Source: Parabacteroides sp. AD58 (GTDB lineage Bacteria; Bacteroidota; Bacteroidia; Bacteroidales; Tannerellaceae). From it: 64,000 bases of DNA. Where the stretch lies: assembly GCF_023744375.2 (NCBI RefSeq), contig NZ_CP146284.1:3224001-3288000 (forward strand). The letters run 5' to 3'. The notes below the pieces were generated by a model that made no database searches, was not told the origin of the DNA, and worked only from the letters and a program-made list of their open reading frames with translations. The position numbers were made by a program, and so were the translations under genes. This document shows positions 1 through 6,837 of the stretch, in pieces (positions within the stretch are counted from its first letter, which is position 1; every line of letters begins with the position of its first letter).

Positions 1-1087
1 AATGATAGTTCTGTTCGTTACCTACCACATAGATCATCTTGTTGATCGGATAATCGTCGAAGCGGAGTTTTGCTGTACCGATATCCTGTGTCATGTAAAC
101 CGAAGTACCGTCGGCGCGCAGCAAAAGCTTTTCATCCAGACCTTCATTGCGTAAGTCGGCCCATACCGAACCGTCTTCGCGGCGATAGAAAATACCTTTT
201 TTCAGTCCTTCCAGCACTTTGCTTTTTCCTACCAGATAGGTTTCTGATTCGTAGTAAATCTTATCGAAGCTGACACCCATCATTTTGTAGGTTTCGTCGA
301 AACCGGCGTACACCCAGTCGTTCATCATCTTCCATAACGAGCGGACTTCCGGATCTCCGGCTTCCCATTTGCGGAGCATTTCACGGGCTTCCTGCATCAG
401 TGGAGAAGCGGCTTCGGCTTCTTCCTTGGTCATTCCTTTTGCTTCGAGGGCGGCAGTCTCTTCTTTCAGTTTGTTGCTGAACAAGACATAGAAGTCGCCA
501 ATTAAATGATCGCCTTTCTTGCCAGCCTTTTCGGGTGTAATACCATTGCCCCATTTCTGCCATGCCAACATGGATTTGCAGATATGGATACCACGGTCGT
601 TCACGATATTTGTTTTCACTACCTTATTACCGTTGGCTTCCATGATCTTCGACAAACTATATCCTAACAGGTTGTTACGAACGTGACCTAAGTGTAAAGG
701 CTTGTTTGTGTTAGGAGAAGAATATTCGATCATGACCAGTGGTGAGTTTTCGGTCGCTTTCGTAAAGCCATATTCCGGCTGGGCATTGATTTCGTTCAAC
801 AGATCAATCCAGCAACCACAGGCAACGGTCAGGTTCAAGAATCCTTTAATCACATTGAACTCAGCCACTGCCGGTTCGTTTTTTACCAGGTATTCGCCCA
901 ATTCTTGAGCTGTCTGCTCCGGAGATTTCTTGGACATACGCAGGAAAGGAAAGACAACCAAGGTAAGATGCCCTTTGAATTCTTTCTTTGTTTTCTGCAA
1001 CTGTACTTGTGCCTCGGTTACATCTGCACCATACAATTCTTTGATACCGGCAATGACAGAACCGGTAATTTGCTGTTCAATAACCAT
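1..1087 (-). CDS. argS: Arginyl-tRNA synthetase, N-terminal 362 codons (gene runs off the window)
   Basis: Class I aminoacyl-tRNA synthetase that charges tRNA-Arg with arginine in the cytoplasm. Reading the minus strand from the ATG at 1087 gives an uninterrupted frame to base 1. The N-terminal region (MVIEQQITGS) precedes the class I signature region EYSSPNTNKPLHLGHVRNN, whose HLGH is the HIGH motif of the ATP site. The usual protein is about 590 residues, so roughly the last 230, including the KMSKS region and the anticodon-binding domain, lie outside the window. A TACCTTTG -7 box sits 31 bp upstream of the start. The frame is intact in the visible part. Confidence 0.97.
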   Translation of the reverse strand, partial: MVIEQQITGSVIAGIKELYGADVTEAQVQLQKTKKEFKGHLTLVVFPFLRMSKKSPEQTAQELGEYLVKNEPAVAEFNVIKGFLNLTVACGCWIDLLNEINAQPEYGFTKATENSPLVMIEYSSPNTNKPLHLGHVRNNLLGYSLSKIMEANGNKVVKTNIVNDRGIHICKSMLAWQKWGNGITPEKAGKKGDHLIGDFYVLFSNKLKEETAALEAKGMTKEEAEAASPLMQEAREMLRKWEAGDPEVRSLWKMMNDWVYAGFDETYKMMGVSFDKIYYESETYLVGKSKVLEGLKKGIFYRREDGSVWADLRNEGLDEKLLLRADGTSVYMTQDIGTAKLRFDDYPINKMIYVVGNEQNYH

Positions 1088-1117
1088 ATCTATTGTCTTC
1101 TATTAGCTAATTTTCGG

Positions 1118-1125
1118 CAAAGGTA
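1118..1125 (-). promoter_or_regulatory. Probable argS promoter -7 box
   Basis: Minus-strand TACCTTTG matches the Bacteroidota -7 consensus TAnnTTTG and lies about 30 bp before the argS ATG. I see no convincing -33 box. Confidence 0.6.
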
Positions 1126-1199
1126 CGTCTTTTCGCTGATATTTACTGCTTCTATCCGTGCGGAAATGAATCTGTTGACTTACTTTTTTACTAAATGAA

Positions 1200-1700
1200 C
1201 AATTTGTCATTTTGTCAAAATACCCCTCTGATCCTTGCGCTGTACAGACGTGAGTACAGCGCTGATTGTTTTTATGCGCCGCATTGAGACTTTGGGTTTG
1301 ACAAAATGGTTGGAAATAACTTCGAATAATTGACATGCTGAAGAGAAAGAAGGCATGAGAGAGATGTTTTTAGTTGTCCTGTTTTTCAGACAGTAAAAAT
1401 AGAAGCAGATTGATAGTCTGATTTGAGCCTGATTTAAGCCTGAAAAAAGAGCTTTTTGTGGATGAAAAAGGCACTGAATACGGAATTCGGGACATTTGTT
1501 TCCGTTTCTGCCTGGCTTTTCCCGAAAATCCAGGCAGGAAATTCTAAAAAAGTAAGGTCTTTTGGGAATTTCTTAGGTATGAATTTCTTCGTTTTTAGGC
1601 ATGAAAAAGCTTGATTTTCGTCTGTTTTATTGAAAAACGAACCAGAAAACGATGAAAAAATGCCCGAAGTAAGAAAAATGAGTGTTTGAGAAAAGGCGAA
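1200..1700 (+). repeat. AT-rich intergenic segment A, possible dispersed repeat (non-coding)
   Basis: The 730-bp gap between argS and hup carries no credible gene. It holds TTTGTCAAAAT near 1212, GTACAGACG near 1243, GATTTGAGC at 1420-1428, GATGAAAAAGGCA at 1461-1473, GTTTCCGTTTCTGCCT at 1498-1513 and TTCTTCGTTTTTAGGCA at 1585-1601. The same words occur in the same order on the opposite strand at 25930-25464, with variable spacing. No coding potential, tRNA or transposase remnant was seen. The limits are approximate. Confidence 0.5.
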
Positions 1701-1762
1701 AAAAACAGCAAAAAGATGAGGATGTCCTAATTATAGAAGTAAAATGATATTTGAGAAAATAA

Positions 1763-1798
1763 AAAAGGCGCAACCGCAAAGCTTGCACCTTTGTTTAT
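1763..1798 (-). terminator. Terminator of hup
   Basis: On the minus strand AAAGGTGCAA pairs with TTGCGCCTTT (one G-T wobble) and is followed by a T-rich run. It lies just after the hup stop codon. Confidence 0.75.
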
Positions 1799-1818
1799 TA
1801 TTCCGTGTAAAAATAGAA

Positions 1819-2091
1819 TCAATTCAGTGAATCGTTCAATTCATTACTTGGCTTGAATTTAGCTACATTGTGAGCCGGGATAACGATTGATTCTTTAGTT
1901 CTTGGGTTTAAACCTGTGCGCGCAGCTTTTTCATTGACACTAAAAGTACCGAAACCGAGGATAGCTACTTTGTTACCTGCTTTTAATTCAGAAGCAACTG
2001 TATCCACAAAAGCATCTAATGCCTTTTTGGCATCAGTTTTGCTCAATCCAGATTTCTCTGCGATTGAATTGATAAATTCTGTTTTGTTCAT
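1819..2091 (-). CDS. hup: HU family DNA-binding protein
   Basis: Small histone-like nucleoid protein that bends and compacts DNA as a dimer. The 90-residue length is standard. The sequence begins MNKTEFINSIAEKSGLSK, has the central GFGTFSV motif near residue 46, and carries the PRTKE segment of the DNA-embracing arm near residue 63, followed by VPAHN-type core residues. It is monocistronic: its own terminator follows, and a perfect TTTG-N19-TACTTTTG promoter lies upstream. A palindrome sits between promoter and gene, which could be an operator or a 5' mRNA hairpin. Several HU paralogues are normal in Bacteroidales, so which one this is cannot be settled here. Confidence 0.96.
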   Translation of the reverse strand: MNKTEFINSIAEKSGLSKTDAKKALDAFVDTVASELKAGNKVAILGFGTFSVNEKAARTGLNPRTKESIVIPAHNVAKFKPSNELNDSLN

Positions 2092-2139
2092 AATAAAAAT
2101 AATTATGTAATTAATAGTATGTTTTCGTTTTGAAAATTA

Positions 2140-2155
2140 GAACGATAAATCGTTC
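2140..2155. promoter_or_regulatory. Perfect palindrome at the predicted hup transcription start
   Basis: GAACGAT-AA-ATCGTTC: 7-bp arms with a 2-base centre, directly abutting the -7 box. It overlaps the expected transcription start, so it could be an operator or a 5'-terminal stem of the mRNA. Confidence 0.6.
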
Positions 2156-2186
2156 CAAAAGTACTTTTATTTTATTCGATAACAAA
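2156..2186 (-). promoter_or_regulatory. hup promoter (-33/-7)
   Basis: The minus strand reads TTTG (2183-2186), 19 nt, then TACTTTTG (2156-2163), an exact fit to the Bacteroidota sigma-ABfr consensus. The start codon is 65 bp downstream. Confidence 0.8.
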
Positions 2187-2256
2187 GGAATTTACGGTTT
2201 TTTTGATATTCTATTATGTTTTAAGGGCGATTTGAAGGAAAAAAATAAAATATACT

Positions 2257-2264
2257 TACCTTTG
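2257..2264 (+). promoter_or_regulatory. -7 box for the rhomboid operon
   Basis: TACCTTTG matches TAnnTTTG. A TTTG at 2231-2234 is 22 nt upstream, at the long end of usual spacing. It predicts a leader of about 120 nt before the first rhomboid gene. Confidence 0.6.
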
Positions 2265-2284
2265 TAGAGAATAAATTGTTTAAG

Positions 2285-2355
2285 TAGAGGCCCGATGAAG
2301 CTCTAGGCCGGCAGGTGTCTGTCTGGAAATAAACGGAAGGCTGTCGTCGGGGAGT
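2285..2355 (+). ncRNA. Candidate structured leader RNA upstream of the rhomboid operon
   Basis: Within the predicted 5' UTR, CCCGATG (2291-2297) pairs with CGTCGGG (2345-2351), extended by AGCT/GGCT. It encloses a hairpin CCGGCAG-gtgt-CTGTCtGG (2308-2326) with one bulged T. The segment is GC-richer than its surroundings. I do not recognise it as a known riboswitch or sRNA, and it could be either a cis leader or an independent RNA. Confidence 0.4.
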
Positions 2356-2392
2356 TTGTAAAAACGATGTTTTATCGCAAGATTAAAAAAGT

Positions 2393-3115
2393 ATGATGAA
2401 TCAAAATGGCGGAGGATTCTTAGACAGGATCCCGGTAGTGACAAAGAATCTTATTATCATTAATCTTTTATTCTGGGTGGCGAGTCTGAGTTTGCCCAAG
2501 ATCGGCATCAATCTGATCGACTTGTTGGGACTGCATTTCCCGGGAGCTAAAGATTTCTATCCCTTTCAGCTGATATCTTATATGTTCATGCATGATACGC
2601 ATTCGTTTGCGCATGTATTCTTCAATATGTTTGCGGTGTATATGTTCGGTCGGGTGCTCGAAAATGTTTGGGGACCAAAGCGTTTCCTGATCTTCTACAT
2701 GGTGACGGGAATAGGTGCCGGACTGGTGCAGGAATTGACTTGGTATTTCGACTTGAGAGATGTGATCAATGCTCCGCAGGAGCTGGTGAATATCGGTGGC
2801 GGACAGATATTGAATAAGGAAGAGTTCTATAATCTGTTCGTAACAGTCGGTGCTTCGGGAGCTGTTTTCGGTATTCTGCTGGCTTTCGGGATGCTTTTCC
2901 CGAATGTTCCCCTGTATCTGATGTTTGTTCCGATTCCTATAAAGGCAAAATATTTCGTCATCTTTTACGGATTGGCCGAACTGACGATGGGCGTTGCCAA
3001 TTTCAGTGGCGACAGTGTGGCTCACTTTGCTCATTTAGGCGGTATGCTGTTTGGATATATACTGATTAAATATTGGAAAAAGAAAGATTTGAGCAATGGA
3101 CAGTTTTTTATCTAA
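2393..3115 (+). CDS. Rhomboid family intramembrane serine protease (first of two)
   Basis: Polytopic membrane protease that cleaves transmembrane substrates within the bilayer. The 240-residue protein has about six hydrophobic segments. The catalytic serine is in GASG at 153-156 (Ser155), and the partner histidine is in HFAHLGG (His214). The H-x3-N of the oxyanion region is at 74-78. A charged loop of about 30 residues between the third helix region and GASG looks family-specific. A second Met at codon 2 is an equally good start. It overlaps the next rhomboid gene by 20 bp, so translation is probably coupled. Substrates are unknown. Confidence 0.93.
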   Translation: MMNQNGGGFLDRIPVVTKNLIIINLLFWVASLSLPKIGINLIDLLGLHFPGAKDFYPFQLISYMFMHDTHSFAHVFFNMFAVYMFGRVLENVWGPKRFLIFYMVTGIGAGLVQELTWYFDLRDVINAPQELVNIGGGQILNKEEFYNLFVTVGASGAVFGILLAFGMLFPNVPLYLMFVPIPIKAKYFVIFYGLAELTMGVANFSGDSVAHFAHLGGMLFGYILIKYWKKKDLSNGQFFI

Positions 3116-3974
3116 TATACGAAATCGGTTCCGGGAAGGAGATATCTTGCTCCGCATCATCTATGTGAATATTGCCCTCTTTTTATTGATACGTCTGGCA
3201 GATATCTTCTTGTTGCTGTTCAACCTCGACGGAACTTATTACCTGCGGTATCTGGAATTCCCTTCTTCCTTTCAGGAATTCTTATACCAGCCCTGGACGA
3301 TACTGACGTATATGTTTACCCATTATGAGGTGCTGCATATTCTGTTTAACCTGTTGTGGCTGTACTGGTTCGGGCGTATGTTCCTGAATCACTTTGACCA
3401 GCGCAAACTGTTGGGTGTGTATTTGTCGGGAGGAATCTTTGGTGCCATCCTCTTTATGATAGCTTATAACATCTTCCCTTATTATGCCGATGCGGCTTCC
3501 AGCAGTTATCTTTTAGGTGCTTCAGCCTCGGTGATGGCCATTGTTTTCGGGGTCTCATTTTATGCCCGCGAAGAAGAAGTCATGCTTTTCCTGATTGGTC
3601 GGATTAAAATCTATTATCTGGCGATCCTGACCTTGCTGCTTGATTTGCTGTCGATAACGTCGGGAAACGCCGGAGGTCATTTAGCCCATATCGGAGGTGC
3701 CTTGTTCGGGATTCTGTTTGCTTCGCGGATGCGTGCCGGAAAAGACATAACCCGTCCGCTAAACCGGCTGATTGATAAATTGGCCAATCTTTTTTCCCGC
3801 AAACCTCGTATGAAGGTCACCTATAAAAGGGCCGAGACGGATTATGAATACAATGCGCGTAAACAACGGGAAGCGGCCGATTTGGATGCCATTTTAGATA
3901 AGCTGAAGCGATCGGGCTATCAAAGTCTTACTTCCGACGAGAAGAAACAATTGTTTGATGCCAGTAAAAAGTAA
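3096..3974 (+). CDS. Rhomboid family intramembrane serine protease (second), with C-terminal cytosolic tail
   Basis: A second rhomboid of 292 residues, divergent from its neighbour. The active-site serine lies in GASAS (141-145, Ser143) and the histidine in HLAHIGG (His198). H81 and N85 in HILFN are the oxyanion residues. About 80 residues after the last helix are basic and probably cytoplasmic, ending with a helical ARKQREAADLDAILDKLK stretch. The start overlaps the preceding gene by 20 bp, and the next gene begins 6 bp after the stop, so the three form an operon. A tandem pair suggests division of substrates or hetero-oligomers, which is inference. Confidence 0.92.
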   Translation: MDSFLSNIRNRFREGDILLRIIYVNIALFLLIRLADIFLLLFNLDGTYYLRYLEFPSSFQEFLYQPWTILTYMFTHYEVLHILFNLLWLYWFGRMFLNHFDQRKLLGVYLSGGIFGAILFMIAYNIFPYYADAASSSYLLGASASVMAIVFGVSFYAREEEVMLFLIGRIKIYYLAILTLLLDLLSITSGNAGGHLAHIGGALFGILFASRMRAGKDITRPLNRLIDKLANLFSRKPRMKVTYKRAETDYEYNARKQREAADLDAILDKLKRSGYQSLTSDEKKQLFDASKK

Positions 3975-3980
3975 AGCGGT

Positions 3981-5081
3981 ATGAAATTCTTTCGGATCAT
4001 ATTCCAGTCATTTTTCCTGACAGTTCACGTGGTGGTTGTCATCCTCTTTCTTTTGGCTGCTTATTCCGATCGGATTTCTCCTGAAACTTTTACGTTGGGT
4101 GCTTATTTAGGATTGGGCTTTCCTATATTCTGTATTTTGAATCTGTGTCTGACGGCCTACTGGCTTTTTACGCAGGAGTGGCGTTTTATTGGGATCGGCC
4201 TCCTTTCGTTTCTGTTATGCTGGGGGCAGGTGAAACTCTATTTCCCGATACATTCGCGGACAGATGATATTCCGCAGGAAAATACCATCAAGCTGCTTAC
4301 ATATAATATAATGGCCTTCGGTTATAAACCTCATACCGAAGAAACGCCGAATCCGACGATCGAATACATTGCTCAGTCGGGAGCTGATATCGTCTGTCTG
4401 CAGGAATACGCAGAAGATACACAGAGTAAATACCTGACGAAAAAGAAAATCTACCGGGAATTGGATATGTATCCATACCGTTCGGTCATTTATTTGAACC
4501 GGACGGGGCGATTACGTTTTGGCATTGCTTTGTTTTCCAAGTATCCGATTGAAAAGAGCCGGCGTATTAAATATGACAGCAAATATAACGGTTCGGCCAT
4601 CTATACCATCCGAATCGGGGACAAGAAACTTACACTGGTAAATAACCATTTGGAATCCTTTAAGCTGACGTCGGAAGACCGGTCGAAGTATGCGTCTTTT
4701 ATCAAGGAAATGGATTCGGAGAGTTTTGGTAATTTGAAAGGAACGATACAGCAGAAGTTGGGTGCAGCCTTCAAGATTCGGGCTGCACAGGCTCGAACGG
4801 TGGCAAAAGCCGTAGCCGATTCATCCAATGAATATACGATTGTTTGCGGAGATTTTAATGATACGCCGATCTCGTATGCCCATCATACTATTGGGAACGG
4901 GCTGACAGATGCTTTTTCGGCTTCAGGAAGTGGCATGGGCGTTTCGTATAATGAGAATTTCTTCTGGTTCCGGATTGATCATATTCTCTGTTCACCCAAT
5001 ATCAAGCCCTATAATTGTACGGTTGATGATGTTCATTATTCAGACCATTATCCCATGTGGTGTTATCTGCAGCTGGAATAA
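3981..5081 (+). CDS. Endonuclease/exonuclease/phosphatase (EEP) family membrane protein
   Basis: Three N-terminal hydrophobic segments (about residues 5-28, 38-64, 68-88) anchor a C-terminal EEP domain, the fold of exonuclease III, DNase I and sphingomyelinase-type phosphodiesterases. Catalytic signatures are visible: TYNIMAF with N109, LQEYA with E142, NNHLES with H223, CGDFND with D291/N293, RIDHI near 333 and SDH at 354-356. The set is complete, so it is probably an active Mg-dependent phosphodiesterase or phosphatase, likely facing the periplasm. The substrate cannot be told from sequence. It is the last gene of the rhomboid operon. Confidence 0.9.
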   Translation: MKFFRIIFQSFFLTVHVVVVILFLLAAYSDRISPETFTLGAYLGLGFPIFCILNLCLTAYWLFTQEWRFIGIGLLSFLLCWGQVKLYFPIHSRTDDIPQENTIKLLTYNIMAFGYKPHTEETPNPTIEYIAQSGADIVCLQEYAEDTQSKYLTKKKIYRELDMYPYRSVIYLNRTGRLRFGIALFSKYPIEKSRRIKYDSKYNGSAIYTIRIGDKKLTLVNNHLESFKLTSEDRSKYASFIKEMDSESFGNLKGTIQQKLGAAFKIRAAQARTVAKAVADSSNEYTIVCGDFNDTPISYAHHTIGNGLTDAFSASGSGMGVSYNENFFWFRIDHILCSPNIKPYNCTVDDVHYSDHYPMWCYLQLE

Positions 5082-5095
5082 TGGTCTGAAGAAAG

Positions 5096-5647
5096 TTATT
5101 CCATGTCTTCGTCCAACGAATTGAATACATCGCCGAAGAGATTCTCGGCAAAGAAATAGGTGGCATCACAAAACAGTTTCGGATTCTTGATATAAGAAAC
5201 CTTGTTGCCTTTGCCACCGTTGGCGATGACGTCTTCTGCCGGTATGTCTTTGTGCTTCTTTTCGTTCTTCGGATCATATTCATATTTGATATCCGTCATA
5301 CTGGCTGTATACTTTCCGTCAAAGCATTCGATAAACATCCGGTAGGTAACCAATGTCTTGTCTGTATCATTCAGCAAGAGTTCTACCGTTGAACTGACCA
5401 GGATCGTATGTTTTTTCTTGTTCGTTACCACGTTCGAAAGGAATACGTCTTTCCCGTAATTCTTCTTGGCCCATTTACTGATGCCTTTGAAGATGGTATT
5501 CTGGCTCATGCCGTCCATATCAACCTGATCTTCATAATATATTTTTCCGTTTTTCATCGGAGAACAGGCTTCGACAGAGCCTTTATGTCCCTGTGCTGAA
5601 ACAAGCACAGGGAAGAGAAGCAGTAGCGCTATGAAAATTTTCTTCAT
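5096..5647 (-). CDS. Secreted DUF4468-type protein, short paralogue
   Basis: Exported protein of 183 residues with a clear signal peptide (MKKIFIALLLLFPVLVSAQ). The mature part resembles the DUF4468 (TBP-like fold) family of Bacteroidota: PMKNGKIYYEDQVDMDGMSQ followed by NTIFKGISKWAKKNYG, then beta-rich segments and IKYEYDP. The same pattern occurs in the adjacent gene (VENGRVVFSQDI..LSQNEVFETALNWAQQRF, IRYEYN), so the two are paralogues 16 bp apart in one operon. Function is unknown; the product is probably periplasmic. It is convergent with the EEP gene and there is almost no gap (14 bp). Confidence 0.85.
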   Translation of the reverse strand: MKKIFIALLLLFPVLVSAQGHKGSVEACSPMKNGKIYYEDQVDMDGMSQNTIFKGISKWAKKNYGKDVFLSNVVTNKKKHTILVSSTVELLLNDTDKTLVTYRMFIECFDGKYTASMTDIKYEYDPKNEKKHKDIPAEDVIANGGKGNKVSYIKNPKLFCDATYFFAENLFGDVFNSLDEDME

Positions 5648-5663
5648 ACAGATTATCTGTTAT

Positions 5664-6671
5664 TTATTTCACCCAAACATTTATGATCTCTCCAATAACC
5701 GTCTGATTATTTCCGTCAGGCGTCAAACCCTGCATCTTACATTCCAAAATCATCCATACAGCATCCTGTGCAAATGGTTTCTTGGAGAACTGGATCGTAT
5801 AGATTTCACCCTCTTTCACTCCTTTGCAGAAAGCTGAATTGGCATCAGCAGAGAATGACGCAATTTCCTTACCGAAGAGCGTGCTGATTCCTTTCCATTC
5901 TGCCTGACTTTCGTTGAGGTTATTGTCGGCCATCTTGATACGCATATCACTTTCCGGCAGGAGCTGTTTCAATGTGTTCGGTATATTGCTGGCAGCCATT
6001 TGGGTAAATCCAGCTGGTGTACCTAAAGGAGCTACCGGTTGAACAGCCGGTTTGTCTTCTTTAGCAGGGGCTGTTTCTGCCTTGGCGGCAGGCGTTGGAT
6101 TTACAGCCTGAGCCTGTAAGGCCTGTTGCCCGAAAGCATTTTGTGCATTGGCAAATAATTCATCGGCAAAATCGATGGTCTTTCGGCGGAATTTTCCACT
6201 GATGCGGTTCAGCTTGCCTTTGTATATCGCATTTTCGTCGGTAATCCATTCTTCTGCAACGTATTTCTCAGGTTCACGCTGGTAGGCAACATTGTATTCA
6301 TACCGGATGTTGGTTAGCTTGATGGTACAAAGCTGATCTTTACAATACACCAGTACCTGATAACTCATCTTTGACCGGTCTAACGAAAGAACCGTACTAG
6401 AAAAGACAATATATTCTTTTCCGGCTGCCGCAAGTTCGCCTTTATCCCGATTCTGATATACAACCCGACATTCGTCGTTGTTAAATCGCTGTTGAGCCCA
6501 GTTCAAAGCTGTTTCAAACACTTCATTTTGGGAAAGAGAAGGAACTTTTATATCCTGCGAGAAGACAACTCTTCCATTTTCTACCGGAACAGCACCTTCC
6601 AAGTATTTTAAATCCTCTTGAGCCGTCAGGAGAAAGGGTAAAAATGCAAATAATAAAAATAAATGTTTCAT
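5664..6671 (-). CDS. Secreted DUF4468-type protein with additional C-terminal domain
   Basis: 335 residues from the ATG at 6671, chosen because it opens a signal peptide (MKHLFLLFAFLPFLLTAQ); an upstream in-frame start would lie at the promoter. An N-terminal DUF4468-like domain of about 150 residues is followed by an Ala/Pro-rich linker (AAKAETAPAKEDKPA) and a C-terminal domain of about 110 residues (ESDMRIKMADNNLNESQAEW...) that I do not recognise. It is the first gene of a two-gene operon with the shorter paralogue. Function is unknown. Confidence 0.85.
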   Translation of the reverse strand: MKHLFLLFAFLPFLLTAQEDLKYLEGAVPVENGRVVFSQDIKVPSLSQNEVFETALNWAQQRFNNDECRVVYQNRDKGELAAAGKEYIVFSSTVLSLDRSKMSYQVLVYCKDQLCTIKLTNIRYEYNVAYQREPEKYVAEEWITDENAIYKGKLNRISGKFRRKTIDFADELFANAQNAFGQQALQAQAVNPTPAAKAETAPAKEDKPAVQPVAPLGTPAGFTQMAASNIPNTLKQLLPESDMRIKMADNNLNESQAEWKGISTLFGKEIASFSADANSAFCKGVKEGEIYTIQFSKKPFAQDAVWMILECKMQGLTPDGNNQTVIGEIINVWVK

Positions 6672-6692
6672 AAGAATAAAGCTATTTTCCCC

Positions 6693-6700
6693 CAAAGATA
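6693..6700 (-). promoter_or_regulatory. -7 box for the DUF4468 pair
   Basis: Minus-strand TATCTTTG, 21 bp before the ATG at 6671. It lies over the upstream in-frame codons and so supports the shorter start. Confidence 0.65.
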
Positions 6701-6775
6701 GATATTTGCCTCATTTATTAGCTATCAAAAAAGTAAATAATTATTATAATTCCTCTTAATCAGGAAAAAAAACTC

Positions 6776-6783
6776 TATATTTG
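6776..6783 (+). promoter_or_regulatory. secDF promoter -7 box
   Basis: TATATTTG matches TAnnTTTG and lies 54 bp before the secDF ATG. No clear -33 box. Confidence 0.6.
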
Positions 6784-6837
6784 CACCCTGTGAAAAATTG
6801 GATATAATAATGTAATAACAAAAATAATAAGTACAAA

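Noticed and set aside
1103..1336. 77-codon minus-strand frame in the argS-hup gap
   Set aside because: It overlaps the argS promoter region and has no family resemblance, signal peptide or conserved composition; it fits non-coding repeat-like DNA.
2468..3034. 188-codon antisense frame opposite the first rhomboid gene
   Set aside because: The opposite strand encodes a protein with an intact rhomboid active site; the antisense frame is rich in His, Gln and Arg, typical of shadow frames.
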